Part shown: positions 46,824 to 58,259 of the stretch, piece by piece
Position numbering within the stretch: the stretch's first letter is position 1
Layout of the letters: each line of letters starts with the position of its first letter
NCBI GenBank assembly: GCA_010405405.1
Contig: MU004232.1
Span: 2,772,507-2,836,506, forward strand
DNA from: Microthyrium microscopicum
Taxonomy: Eukaryota; Ascomycota; Dothideomycetes; Microthyriales; Microthyriaceae
DNA: 64,000 nucleotides
Direction: 5' to 3'
Translations under genes and position numbers: made by a program
Notes under the pieces: generated by a model
What the model saw: the letters and a program-made list of their open reading frames with translations, nothing else
Database searches by the model: none
What the model was told of the DNA's origin: nothing

Positions 46824-49624
46824 ATGGCCTTGCGAGATGACGTTGAGGAACTCGGGACCATATCTCTCAAGTTATTCCGAAAATGTACTACTGAAACTGC
46901 ATTCTTGAAGCCTTTTGTTAACGCTGCGCAGGTCGGTCTTCCGCAGATTTCGAGGTTCAGAACTTGGGACCATCTGTAAGAACGATAGCCAATTCTCTGG
47001 ACGATTTTGAAGAACACCTTACATCAAATCCTCTTTCCGAAAACAGTACGGCAAGGTTGCAAAGTTTACTGAGCTTGACACGCGCCTATCTTAATCAGCT
47101 CAAGGCCTTGATACAAGAAAATACCTCGGTCGCCGCCGCAAGCCATATTCATCTTCCCGACTCGTCGCAAGGTGAAGCCGACATTCAAAGCAAGATAGAA
47201 CGATTAGCGAACGATCTACCACATTTTCATGATGAATTGATGAAAACGGAAGGCCGGGTGTCTAGGGCCCTCGATTTTATGGTGAAGAGCGGAGACAAGC
47301 TTGATGTTGAACGGCTACAGGAGTCAACCCAAGGTGGTTTCCCAGGAGCTTGGGATCATGTTGCGAACAGACTTGAGGAAAAAGGCATCACAAAAGAAAC
47401 CGTTCAAGCTTCAAGAACGTTTGTAATTGAGTGGGTGAGATGGGCAGAAAACGAAGGTCGATTACTAGTACCTTATGAGCATCCCGGATCTGTCCATCAG
47501 TTGCAGGCTGAAGAAGCGCCGCCGAGCTATGATACCATTCCAGTCCGAGGTGACGAAACGCAAATACAAAGTCCTGGCCCTGGAGATTTCGAAGGTCCTG
47601 GAAACATACCATTGCCTCTTCCTCCGGCGCAAGTGATACTGCCTCCGAGTCCAAGCAGTGTTCTGCCAACAGTTCCAAGACGACCTATAAGGCATCAATC
47701 CGGAGATTTATCCATACCGTCTCTTGCTTTCCATGATGACCAACGTACGGACACCACAATAGAAAGAAGATTGAGTAGCCATAACCAAGACTATCACGAA
47801 GATGATTTATATAGTGTAACTCCAAGTCCAAGAAGATCCCCTAGTATATTGGCCGCCTCTTTGAGTAATCAAACCTCACCAACCCTATCAAACACGTTGG
47901 TTGGACCATCATCCAACAGCTCGCCTTATATTGCAAAGTCTCAACCACTTTCTCCAGGAGGAATTGAACGTTCAATTTTCAAAGATGAAGAGATTGGCAA
48001 AGAAGTTGTTTCTGACTCACAATTTCATTCTGAAGATTTTGGAAAAGAAATTGCTCACACGCCTCCACCAATACCACCCAAGACTCCCGAACCCAGAAAT
48101 ATACCTATCCCAGCTTCTCCAGCATGGCCTGGAAATCATCTCCACTTGTCACCCGTCCAAAGCACTCCATCACTTGAACCAATCAGTACGGCTGCAACAT
48201 TCGATTTGACAGATAGCGGCCCACCATCACCAATTCTTGAAGACGAGGAACCATACATAGATCTCGATGCAAATGCCGAAACAATCCTTCGTCACTTTTC
48301 GGAGAACAACTGGCAAGAAGCCAAAGCTGCTATCGAGGTACAAATATCATCAGCAGAAGCAGGCGCCTTTGTCATACAAGACAACGTTCCTGTCCAGCCT
48401 AACATTAGATATCTCCGGTTTCTGATCGGTGTTTGTGCTTCCTTTGGTGGTGATTTTTTTGGAGCCAAAGAAGCATTTAATGCAGTTCTTGCAAATGTTC
48501 ACCAAACAAATCATTTAGTGGACAGTGTTGAAATGGCTGCAGCTCGCTGGCTAGGTGATACCTGCGTTGTCCTCAACCAAGGTTTTGATGCTGTATTTGC
48601 TTGGGCCGTGGCTGTTCAAGGCTACGCGACTATGTATGGTTATTACGATAGCCGTGCTGTTCTGATTGCTACAGAACTGCGCAGTCTGAATTTCCTTACC
48701 AACGCCCTGGCAACCATCAAATTACATGCCATGGGTAACCCCGTACCACGAGATGTTACCAAAGTAATGATGGCTGCCCCTCTGAATTGGAAGTACAATA
48801 AGGTGGTCAGTACTTTGGAATATGTTTCTAGGACATCCACTGGAGACTTGAGAACGATCCAAGGAAAATACATCAACGAACTATACTCTCTTAGCCATGG
48901 AGATCTAACTCGTCCGTTAACCGGCATGACAGTTCTACCATTTGAGCACGACGCATTATTTCGTGTTCATCCTAGTATAGAGCTCATGATGGCTATCAGC
49001 AAGCCTAGAGTTACCATGAAGCCAAAGCTGATTCCCACTGCCACTTTCAGTTCCGCAAAGACTCTTTCATTCCGGACACAACGCGATGGCCAGTGGCTCA
49101 TTGACGCCGTCAGAGAATGTCTCAACGCCTATGCAATAGAGTTCAAAATCTCCGAATCCTCTTTTCTGATCCGGCTAAGTCAAACACAAAGTCGGATTGC
49201 CTATTACAGCTGTTACGCACTCAAAGTACGAAAAGTACCTCTTCGTTCTGCGTATGGCATCAAATTGACAGATGTGACATATTCAACGCGCAATTTTCCA
49301 GCGTATCCGGGTGCGCTTGCGGCACTGTTGGGCGCCAACGAAGTTCCCGTGGATCCAGCCACTGTGCGAGACAATTTGATCAAAGAGATGTGCTCATATC
49401 TGGAAGAGTTGGACAAATCTGGCCGGAAACCAATGCAGGTCGAACCTGGTAATAACATCATGGAGTTGCAGTCTACCCAGCGCTTTGAACTGGGTGATAC
49501 AGGCACGATGCTTCCTGAGCTAATGGGGTCCGATCAAATCCCAACGGAGCTGGATTCGAGGAGTGTTTGGAAACGAAAAAGAAAGCCCGTCGCAGAGACA
49601 CCCATCTTTGAGCTTCCGGGATGA
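46824..49624 (+). CDS. Large uncharacterised protein, proline-rich middle and helical C-terminal half
   Basis: Two exons, 46824-46884 and 46932-49624, encode 917 residues. The 47-nt intron (donor GTACTA, TTAAC branch, GCGCAG acceptor) turns the N-terminus into LFRKCRSSADFEVQNLGPSV. A 29-nt intron would be the only alternative and is too short. Residues 25-200 are helical. Residues about 200-440 are low-complexity, rich in Pro/Ser and acidic residues, with polyproline pieces such as PPPIPPKTPEP that could bind SH3-type domains. Residues about 450-680 look like a helical repeat (EAKAAIEVQISSAEAGA, FFGAKEAFNAVL, RWLGDTCVVLNQGFDAVFAW), reminiscent of TPR-type repeats. The C-terminal 200 residues are of mixed structure. 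No signal peptide or membrane helix is visible. No named family was recognised. Confidence 0.8.
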
Positions 49625-50424
49625 ATCAAGCTGTACTATATTTTCAAGGCATTATCACGGCCTATGAGGCTATGAGATACGATTGGAAGCATGTCTTCTC
49701 TACTATAATGAACCCATGACATTCGAGAGTCCGACTATTTATTTCTAGTTCAGACACATGAGCTGCTGGTATGTGAGCTCAACAATCGTGCCACTTGTTT
49801 CGTGCCCAACACGACCAGACGATTCAAGAATCAACTTGGTGCATCTGATCCCTTCGTATACCGCGCTACGGGAAGACCATATTCACCCGCAGCTTCCCGC
49901 AGCTACTCTAACTGATTTAAGTAAGTAAAGAAAGCCACTGCCCCAATTTCTATACAAAACTGCCCCTTTGGTCCACAAAAGCTATGGTTTTTTGGCTTAC
50001 AACTGAGTTACCAATTGGTCAGTTTTATACGCTAAATTAGATATGGTCAGTTGGTATACGAAGGGATGACGATACATGGAGTTGGGAGCACGCTAATTCG
50101 GGAGGCACGGCTCTGCCCGACGCACTGATCCATACTAGCGGCGAGCGCTCTACGGTAGCCCCTGAATAGTACATACTACAGTATCTCTTCTCAGGCTCCT
50201 TTACGACAATATAAACCGATATTGTGTGAATCCTACCAGAAATTGGACTTCATCAAATGCCACGAAAAGTAAGCATTCTACTACTATATAAAGATGGTAG
50301 CAGCTTCAAATGAGACTTTTGGAGCCTGCCGCTCCTGCTGGTTATCAGCTCAAGATGCGTCGCTCGAGTCATTACAAAAGGATCGAAGATAACCGGAAGC
50401 CTGAGCAAACACTTGACGATTGAT
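49625..50424. other. Intergenic, no supported gene
   Basis: This is the region between two plus-strand genes. No repeat or RNA gene was recognised. Confidence 0.5.
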
Positions 50425-51852
50425 ATGAAGCCAAAGCTCACCGATATTCAACGGTATCGTGTGACAAGCATCAACACAGCTTCGACGAACGGCACATTTG
50501 ATTTTGAACGCTGCGCAGCACTTCACAATCATGTTATCGAACGTGGCTGGCTTGGAACAGGACGTGACCTGGAAACCCTTGAACGTCGATCATGGTGGGA
50601 CTTCTATGGCCAAGAAGCTGAACGTATCCGATACGTGCTGGCGCAGCCTGTCGTCGAGTTTTTACAACGAGTCATTTTATGTCCTGAAGAGGACGACTGG
50701 TCGTGGCATTACTTTCTCGCCTGTGTAACTGATCCAGAAACAATACTCGACGCAATAAACGACGAGTTACAAGAAGTGGAGGGGAGGCGGTTCCTTTGGC
50801 TATACTTGTATGGTATGCCGCTTGGACATACTAACGGTTTGATGTAAGCATTTCTTCTCAATTATGTGCTGGTAAATCTTTTACTTACCGCAACTGTTGC
50901 TAGTTTCGACCAGGTCAAAAATCTTGCAATCATCCAGCCTACAATTGAAGATGAAGGTACAACTTCGAATGGTCGACAAAAATGGTTGCCTTTGGAAGTC
51001 ATACTTGATGCTTATATCGACATGATAGATAAAGGCAAGATCGTAATTGCTAGCGGCCTTGTCGAGGGTGAATATCGAGTAGAGTCACCTTGGACTCTTC
51101 TACCGTATAGCAATCATGATTTACAAAGTTCTTTAGGGGCATTCCAGGACCTAGTGGATGCTATCTCAGCAAGGCTTCCTCATCCAACCGTCGACAGCAC
51201 TGAACCATTGGCAAATGCGTCTACAATGGCTGCAGTGAAGCTTCAAGTTTTCGCGAAGGAGTTTTTCTTGAAGGCAAAGCGACCATCTTTCAAGTTCATA
51301 GCGCCGGGAATCGCCATTCAGTCGGAAGATGAGCTACGAAACCAGCCCTATATGAATGTACCACTCGAGGATGAAGAAGAATGGCACCCCGTTCTTCTCT
51401 TTCGTGCTCACGAAACAGTAAGAAATTTCGGGCCAATTTTCGGACGTGGCTACGAAGATGTGGAGGAATATCCATCCGGCCTATATCTCAGCCCTTACGA
51501 CGAAAGACACCACATGATTTTTGCAGATGGCGTGAAACTTGTACTTCCTTTCAAGCTGGGCCAAAAAGGATTCGCTAGGTCCAGCGACGGTGAGCTTATC
51601 GGAGGGCCGCGTGAATGTCAAAACGAGCCCGAGCCAGAGAGTCACCATGACATGTTGTACACGCAAGGATACAATCCTTTCATTGAATACCATGACATTC
51701 AACTATATCGCGTACTCAAGAATTGGACGCAAATGGTAGTCGACGGGCATTGGCAGGTGAATGCAGAGGGTGTTGGAGGAGGAATCGAAAAGTTTCGAGA
51801 TGCTGATTCCGAAGAACACGGCGACAGATTCGTTATCACTCAGTCATGGTAA
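50425..51852 (+). CDS. Uncharacterised 455-residue protein
   Basis: Two exons, 50425-50843 and 50904-51852, with a 60-nt intron (GTAAGC, TAG), encode 455 residues. The start is the first ATG, since the frame opens 12 nt upstream at a TTG. The protein is soluble-looking, without signal peptide or membrane helix, and rich in Trp and acidic residues (SWWDFYGQEAERIRYVL, EEDDWSWHYFLACVTDPE). The C-terminal part has GLYLSPYDERHHMIFADGVK and a polar tail. No catalytic motif or family was recognised. Codon use and splicing are like those of the neighbouring genes, so it is probably a functional gene. Confidence 0.78.
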
Positions 51853-52618
51853 CAAAAAAGATGGACTGCTGGAGAGGAACACAAGCATTCCACTTTATTT
51901 GTTAGGCTCAGCAGTCAGAATGTTACTGGTATCAAGGTGAAGTCGATGCTTTGGTATCAAGGTGAAGTCGATGCTTCAGTCCATGTTGGCGAAAACGGAG
52001 CCTGTGGGTTCACGCTGCAGCTTGAGACTTGCAAACTCTATTGACTGATGACCAAGTCGTGATACCGTGATACCGTGATACGTTCCAGACTTGCCATCAT
52101 CTTGCAGCATTGCAGCGCTTCCAAATGAGCTGGGGATTGTTAATTTGTGGGGAAATGGTCTTTAAGATACCCGGCGTGCCGGTACCTACAAGTGCCACGT
52201 TCAAGTGATCAGCATATCCTACGGGGATGCTTTGGATCAACGCATGGGTACTATGTAGTATCTAAAAAAAGATTGGGATAGGTTTTATTTCTGCAAATTA
52301 TAATATGTACTAGACGGTTCAGATGGTCCACTTCACGTTCTTGCAGTCAAGAAACTTGGGTATGTACATAGTAAATAAGGTTCCTTTACGCTATTGTTCT
52401 CCGATGACGTAATGGCTACATCTCCACGCAAAATAGACGTCAGTTGTTTACTGCCCAGTACTTCACCATCAATCCTTCCTTAGCAAGCTCCAGTCTCAAT
52501 AATTTTTGGACCCAAATGCGAATTATGGATCGATAACTTGGACAACCGATACCCATCATCTTTGAAGTTCTTACATTTGTCAACATTAAGGCTGTGGGAG
52601 CGGAACTGGACTGAAATC
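51853..52618. other. Intergenic with a tandem duplication
   Basis: An exact 25-bp tandem duplication sits at 51927-51976 and a GTGATACC-type triplet repeat at about 52055-52080. No gene is supported. Confidence 0.55.
51927..51976. repeat. Exact 25-bp tandem duplication
   Basis: The unit begins TGGTATCAAGGTGAAGTCG and is present twice head-to-tail without a mismatch, which implies a recent slippage or duplication event in the 3' flank of the upstream gene. Confidence 0.9.
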
Positions 52619-54736
52619 ATGGACAACATCCACATCAAATTACCTGATCCAACCCGCCAGACTACGATCGACCCCATTGCAGCACGTACGCGATGGCTAT
52701 CTACACCACATGTATTTGCTGTTGTAGTGCTGGTATTCATCTCTCAATTCGAGTGGCCTCGGCGCTGGTTAATATCAGGTGCACCCATTCTGACCTACTC
52801 ACTTCTTCTCGGTGCTGCCAATGGTCAACGCTTTCTTCCCTTCATTGGCCTCTGGCCTTTCCTGTCCACCTTGAATCTGATCTACGCAGTCGCTGCGACA
52901 TCATGGCTTCTCTATTGGGTTTTCGTCGCCGGCTGCTACCCGCTCATCGCGCTGTCCGCGCTCTTCCAATTTGATCGAGTTTCGAATTTCGTGCGAAAAC
53001 AACTACGCGCAGTCTTGAAAGACTCGCACTTCATCAATGATAAAATTGCCTTATTCAACTTACCCGCACTAGAGATCGATACAGAGGTACAAGGGCTCTT
53101 TGTCATTCGTGGCGTCACAGTCTCGTTGTCCTCACTCACGATTGTTGCCCATGGAGTTGAAGTCGCCATCAAACTCATGGATGATATGGAGCTATCACTC
53201 ACAACAGACAAAGTCACTGTTTCTCTCTTTCGAAAGATTGAAATTGACGATGTATACGCGAATCTGAAGGGTGGCGAATTTGAAATGACCTTTGGAGACC
53301 TAGGGGACGGAACGGTAGTCGCTGATGAGCCTCGTCTGTTTTCTGATACCCCATCAGCACTGCTTAGAGCCGCTACTATGTCTGCCGAGAGTCTTGCGAC
53401 TCCAATGGTAGAAAAGGCAGAGCCAATATCATACAACATTCCCCGGAAGACAGTACCACCAAAGTCTACGCCCGTTAAGGAAGGGCTGGAGTCTATTGAG
53501 GCAATATCGTCTGCCTCTGCCGACGCAACGGAGGAGTACGAGGCAGCTTTGAAGCAAATAGCTTCCACCAGCTGTATCGCACAAAGCCGCGAGAAAATCA
53601 TTCAGAACCTCGAGAAATCTGAAATAGACAAGAACTTTGATCGAGAGAATGAGAAACATGTTCGTGCCGCAGTATGTGCGCGCCTCCACGATCGTGCCTC
53701 AATTCCACATCCGCCTCAAAACTCGATCTCGGTCACAGCATTTCAGAATCTCTCAAATCCTTCCGTCAAAAGATTCCTACATCGACTTCCTATGCTTCTT
53801 CGCCTCCTGCTCAGTCCGCTCAGTTACTTTCACCCTATTCAAATTACGTCCATTACTGTTGGCAGCTCTGGCAAATGGATTCAGCACTTACTTCAGGGCC
53901 ATGTATTCAAGCACTACAGTGCCACCAGTGCGGACATTCGCCGTCTAGAAACTCGCGTCAACACATATCTCAGCAAGGCAAAGTTCATATTGCAGCTTAA
54001 CCAGCTCGCCAGTATAGCTCATGTCCCTTTCTTCACTAGCTTCGACATCGAGGCGCGGTTATCTGTCGCAGATGTAAACATATCCCGCACACTACCATTG
54101 GAGACATCCATTTCTCAACCAATCCAATTGCGCGGCGCTGATGCGTCTGTCGTAATTCCGATATTCCTGCTTCCCCACCATGAGCATCTGTTTCCTGCAA
54201 TTCCAAAGAAAGAAGAAATTGGGGAGAAGAAGCAAGAGGTAGATGAAGCTGATGGCACCTTGGAGACTATCACTGCAATCGATGAGCTTGACGACTTGCG
54301 CAAAGACGTGACGAAGATTCAAATATCCGCGCGAGCGCGTCTACCTGCAGTATTGGACCAGCAATTACTTGACTTCATTGCTGCACTTGTCAAAGCCACA
54401 AAGTTTATTGAAATTGAAAAGAGTCTGGAAAATGATCCGGCCGATGTGGATGTAGACTCTGACGATTCGGAAATGTCAACCTCGTCCAGACGTGTGGCAG
54501 GCCTCAAGGATACGATGAAAGCCTTTGGCAAGACGGTCAATACGGGCATGGAGAAGACCTGGCGAAAAGGAATCGTTGGTGGCATGGCTAATGATCGCTG
54601 GATAGCCAAGTTGGTTGGGAAAGTCACGAAACTATTAGAGACGGTAAAGGGCGATGTTGGGTATTCTGGAGAGATACCAGTATCTCTGGAAGCGTATCGA
54701 CTTGCAGCGGAGGAGGAGTCAAAGCTACTCGGCTAA
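52619..54736 (+). CDS. Uncharacterised multi-pass membrane protein with large soluble C-terminal part
   Basis: A single exon of 705 codons starting at ATG 52619 (MDNIHIKLPDPTRQ). The N-terminal 140 residues hold three or four hydrophobic segments (VFAVVVLVFIS, APILTYSLLLGAA, FLSTLNLIYAVAATSWLLYWVFVAG, YPLIALSALF). A predicted beta-rich stretch follows (GLFVIRGVTVSLSSLTIV, KVTVSLFRKIEIDDVYANLKG), then a long region with low-complexity acidic pieces. A conserved-looking C-terminal segment contains RLPAVLDQQLLDFIAALVKATKFIE. No enzyme motif is visible. It is most likely an organelle or ER membrane protein of unknown function. Confidence 0.8.
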   Translation: MDNIHIKLPDPTRQTTIDPIAARTRWLSTPHVFAVVVLVFISQFEWPRRWLISGAPILTYSLLLGAANGQRFLPFIGLWPFLSTLNLIYAVAATSWLLYWVFVAGCYPLIALSALFQFDRVSNFVRKQLRAVLKDSHFINDKIALFNLPALEIDTEVQGLFVIRGVTVSLSSLTIVAHGVEVAIKLMDDMELSLTTDKVTVSLFRKIEIDDVYANLKGGEFEMTFGDLGDGTVVADEPRLFSDTPSALLRAATMSAESLATPMVEKAEPISYNIPRKTVPPKSTPVKEGLESIEAISSASADATEEYEAALKQIASTSCIAQSREKIIQNLEKSEIDKNFDRENEKHVRAAVCARLHDRASIPHPPQNSISVTAFQNLSNPSVKRFLHRLPMLLRLLLSPLSYFHPIQITSITVGSSGKWIQHLLQGHVFKHYSATSADIRRLETRVNTYLSKAKFILQLNQLASIAHVPFFTSFDIEARLSVADVNISRTLPLETSISQPIQLRGADASVVIPIFLLPHHEHLFPAIPKKEEIGEKKQEVDEADGTLETITAIDELDDLRKDVTKIQISARARLPAVLDQQLLDFIAALVKATKFIEIEKSLENDPADVDVDSDDSEMSTSSRRVAGLKDTMKAFGKTVNTGMEKTWRKGIVGGMANDRWIAKLVGKVTKLLETVKGDVGYSGEIPVSLEAYRLAAEEESKLLG

Positions 54737-56078
54737 AGTATAAGTAGTAGGAGGCTTCTTAGTATTGTCTGATACCCACTAGATTGTATTCCTAATCGCT
54801 AATGTATATAACAAATCAGCTAAATCTCAATTTTCTGGCAGAAGGCTCTTGGTTACTGCATTGGAAAGCTCTCAGAATTCCAGATTTTTGAACTCTGATA
54901 TTGGCCTGGACTCCATTGCCTTTCATCTAATTTGACTCGTCTGTTTTGTCTTACACGTCAATGATTCATTCTACATCTTGATTCCATCTGCCATCGTAAA
55001 TGGATAATTTGCATCGGCAACTACACCGCCAGATTTACTAGTCTTAACTACATCCGAACTCCAATATTTTGTATTGCTTTTAGGAATATATGGTTGCCGC
55101 CCCGACTACTTCCCATATGGCGATACCGCTGGAGTGAATGGAGACATTACTACCGAAGCCGGGTTGAGCAACCTCTCAGCTGGTCCAAAGACTGGCATTT
55201 ATAAAGTCGGTAGCAAAGAGTTGTCGTTGGCATCAGTAGCATCGCAGCCAACCCCAACATCCGCGAGTTTTGTTAGTAATCATTCAGCGAAATCTCTCAT
55301 GACAACCACGAACAAGCAGTCCTACTCACCAGTCCTACGCCATCATCTACATCCGGCAGTGAAATTTCAGCAGTACCAAGCTCAGCAAACTTAAACGCCT
55401 CCAGAAGGCCGCCACAAAGATCTGCCCTGTCATATCTTGTGTTATTACGATTATCGGGTTGGTCAATCCTATTTGAGCAGTCATGTAGCATAATGGAATA
55501 AGGTATCTTGCTGCACTGGGAACGTTGAACTGTCAAACAGCAATTGGAATATTTCAATTACGGGCTTTTATGATCGGGGAAGACTGTCTGTCTAATTGTG
55601 TTGTATGAATTGCATGCCGTGTTGTCTACCTAATCTGCTGGTCCGTAGATAAATGAAGGTTTCTGCCGACAGCCGATTCTAGAACAACATCGAAACTACT
55701 ATGAAGTATCATCATTAGAACGTAAACCCACACAGTATTGCTCCCAGTTATTCATCACGGTTCAAGAGAAATAGAACCAAAGGATCCTATATTTGATTCG
55801 TAAAAGGTAAGCTATCACAACGCAGGTCTACAGTATGACTCCGCAAGCGCCTGGCACTAGATATCTCTCAAAAAGCTAGCAAAGACAGCCCTTGTGTCGA
55901 TATCGCATACTTTTACCCAAGGTGGCCTCCTCATATTTGATGATAGAAGAAACTGTTCTGTTCATGACCCAGCAACCTGAACAATTCGTGCTAAATCTAT
56001 TTCTGTTAGCGACTTGGCTTGCCACGTTGTTTAGTAGGGAACTTTACCAATCAGCGAACGAGTTACAGAATCATTGAG
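54737..56078. other. Intergenic with a possible broken surface-protein remnant
   Basis: At 55,074-55,490 a plus-strand frame reads IYGCRPDYFPYGDTAG and then Ser/Thr-rich sequence. A neighbouring frame continues with TSPTPSSTSGSEISAVPSSA and a hydrophobic tail. Together they resemble the end of a small Ser-rich, GPI-like surface protein interrupted by a frameshift, but no start, signal peptide or intron model could be built. Nothing else was recognised. Confidence 0.3.
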
Positions 56079-56456
56079 CTACATGAAGACAGAGCTCACT
56101 AGAAGACTTGAGACAACTACCAATCCTAGTATATTTCCTCTGAGTACAAGCGACGGAGTTGATCTGGACTGTGCAGGGCCGCACTCGGTCGCAATACCCC
56201 CGAGTCCCAGTATTCCTGGAGTTGATGTAATACATTGCTGGACTGCGTTGAAGTCGGCACCTTGGGTAAGGTTGCAGTAAAGAAAGCAAGGGATACCAGA
56301 TACGACACCGTACGGGACGATTTTGTGTTGACAACAAGAGCTGAGAATACTGGATATATTTACGCCAATGGTTGTAGCGCAGAACGCGTTAGAGGTTGGA
56401 GGCGTTATTATTGGCGTGTTGAGGCATATTTGCGGACTTAAGCCAGAGATATTCAT
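56079..56456 (-). CDS. Small eight-cysteine protein with hydrophobic C-terminus
   Basis: A 125-codon minus-strand frame from the first ATG (the frame opens upstream without another Met). Eight cysteines occur before residue 95 (about 11, 26, 41, 42, 57, 61, 75 and 92), including an adjacent CC pair and CFLYC. The spacing fits neither CFEM nor hydrophobin. The last 20 residues are hydrophobic after a small polar spacer, as in GPI-anchored or tail-anchored proteins. No N-terminal signal peptide is evident, which is odd for a cysteine-rich surface protein and may mean a missed first exon. Comparable short Cys-rich fungal proteins are common but mostly unstudied. Confidence 0.6.
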   Translation of the reverse strand: MNISGLSPQICLNTPIITPPTSNAFCATTIGVNISSILSSCCQHKIVPYGVVSGIPCFLYCNLTQGADFNAVQQCITSTPGILGLGGIATECGPAQSRSTPSLVLRGNILGLVVVSSLLVSSVFM

Positions 56457-57224
56457 CTTGAGAGTATTGTAAAGGTATTTACTTGAGTTCTTGGATAGTG
56501 TGTCGGGGGTAGTGAGTCTGGGAATGTGATATGTTGTATGTTTTGGGAAGCTCCACACTTATATTGAAAGTGCTTGAAACAAGTCAGATTTGAGGATTTT
56601 TGCAGCTCGGAGGCCGTAAGTTGCGGTGTAGTTGTTGATTTTTAGAGTATGATCTGAGGCCTGCTTTGATGCTATCGCTTGACTTGATGATTTGCGGCAC
56701 AGTTGTTGGTGGCGCTTAGCTTCGCCGCAATACCAGAAAGGCATCTCACTAGAAGGATCATGGCTTTAAACATAGTCTGAAGTGAAATGTCGATCAAGGA
56801 TAAGTCCAGTTGAATCCTGTTTGGTGCTTTCTGCCTCATATTGTAAACCAATACAAGTCACAGGCCAAGACCTCAATTGAGAACTTCCCCATACGGCAGA
56901 ATCACCTCACAGATTGCTTTAACCACGTTCCGGCTTACCAAGGTATTGGAAGCTTCACAGGCCAGTAGCTATACCAATTCACTGATTTCTGTGGTGACTG
57001 CCTGAGGATGCAGTGACATTTACTGTCTAGTCAGCAATGGGATGAAGTTGCATTCAGAAAAAGTTATGGAGCGATAATGTGATTGCCAACTTGTCAAGTC
57101 TACTTACCTACCTAAGTGCCTGAGATACATTGTATATATAAGACCGCAGTATTGACCTCATTTCATTCCTACAAAATCCACCACAGCTTTATTGATTCTG
57201 CAAGAGATCAGGCAATACAACGAC
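56457..57224. other. Divergent intergenic region
   Basis: This lies between the small cysteine-rich gene (minus) and the UbiA-type gene (plus). Apart from the TATA box listed separately no feature was recognised. Confidence 0.5.
57133..57142 (+). promoter_or_regulatory. TATA box of the UbiA-type gene
   Basis: TATATATAAG is 83 bp upstream of the ATG at 57225, a typical distance for a fungal core promoter. Confidence 0.55.
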
Positions 57225-58259
57225 ATGACCGACTCGAAGGAGAGCATTATCGCCACTCATGAGCCAGAGCAGAATGCCATCCCCAGCTTCTTTGCCGTCT
57301 ATCTCGCATTAGCTCGACGTGGTCTATACAATATCTGGCTATTCAACTTCTCCGATATGAAAACCATTGTCGTTCCTCAAACCCTGCTGGCCATCACAAA
57401 CGCCAAGTCAGGTCAATTCTTGCTACATCTTTCGACAGAAATGCATCATCCATTGCCATCGTCTCCATCATGGCTAACGGTATTGTATCGCGTGCCACCA
57501 ACTCTGGCGTGGATATATCTCAATCTTCTGGTCGAATGCGTGGCAAACCAGCGTCTACCTGGGAGTATCCAAGAAGACTCACTGAACAAACCGTGGAGAG
57601 TAATGCCTTCGAAACTTATGAGTCCTGCTAGTGCCGAAAAGCTTCTGTTCTACTTGATTCCTACGACATTGATTGTATCTTACTATATGGGGGAGATGCA
57701 ATTCAAAGCCTCTGCATCTCTCATGTCGTTTATTTGGCTCTACAACGACCTCGATGGTGCCAATTCTAGCCCAATAATGCGAAATGCCTTGAATGCTTTC
57801 GGATTGCTATCGTTCAGCATTGGCAGTACTGCTGTTGCCGTCACGACCAAGAGTGGCCATGGAGGAGGATCATTCGCGCCGACTGCTGTGACGTGGTTCA
57901 GCATACTATGGCTGGCAATATGCACTACCATTCATGCCCAGGACTTTGCAGATATCGCAGGCGACAAAGCACGTGGTCGTTGTTCAGCTCCTTTGCTGTA
58001 TGGCGACAGCATATCTCGCTGGTCTGTGGCGGTGCCTGTCATGTTCTGGACATTTGCGGCGCCAGCATACTGGGGCTTACCATGGCACCACATAGGGACC
58101 CCAGGTATTATTGCTCAGGCTTTGGTGGTCATTGTTGGAACTTGTCTTGCGGTGCTGGTTGTTGGATGGAACTCTTTGCAGATGGACACTTGGATGTGGC
58201 GAATGTGGTGCTTGTGGAGTGCAAGTCTTTTTGTGTTGCCGCTCTTTGGGTCGGATTAA
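57225..58259 (+). CDS. UbiA-type membrane prenyltransferase or terpene cyclase
   Basis: A single exon of 344 codons with about eight hydrophobic segments. UbiA enzymes bind prenyl diphosphates through two acidic motifs facing the membrane cavity. Here the first is NQRLPGSIQEDSLNKPWR (from Asn108, with Glu117 and Asp118) and the second is QDFADIAGD (Asp240, Asp243, Asp247). The NQ..ED..NKPWR form and the short ADIAGDKARGR loop are found in a fungal branch that includes the fumagillin-pathway terpene cyclase, rather than in the classical 4-hydroxybenzoate or heme O transferases. A third acidic stretch, YNDLDGA, lies at 173-179. It may therefore be a prenyltransferase or a class I-like terpene cyclase. 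The start is the first ATG, and no intron is needed. No polyketide synthase, P450 or prenyl synthase gene is seen nearby, so it may act alone. Confidence 0.85.
   Translation: MTDSKESIIATHEPEQNAIPSFFAVYLALARRGLYNIWLFNFSDMKTIVVPQTLLAITNAKSGQFLLHLSTEMHHPLPSSPSWLTVLYRVPPTLAWIYLNLLVECVANQRLPGSIQEDSLNKPWRVMPSKLMSPASAEKLLFYLIPTTLIVSYYMGEMQFKASASLMSFIWLYNDLDGANSSPIMRNALNAFGLLSFSIGSTAVAVTTKSGHGGGSFAPTAVTWFSILWLAICTTIHAQDFADIAGDKARGRCSAPLLYGDSISRWSVAVPVMFWTFAAPAYWGLPWHHIGTPGIIAQALVVIVGTCLAVLVVGWNSLQMDTWMWRMWCLWSASLFVLPLFGSD

Noticed and set aside
46932-46960. A 29-nt intron that would also connect the frames of the 917-residue protein
   Set aside because: Below the size of known spliceosomal introns; the 47-nt intron 46885-46931 has better signals and the right phase.
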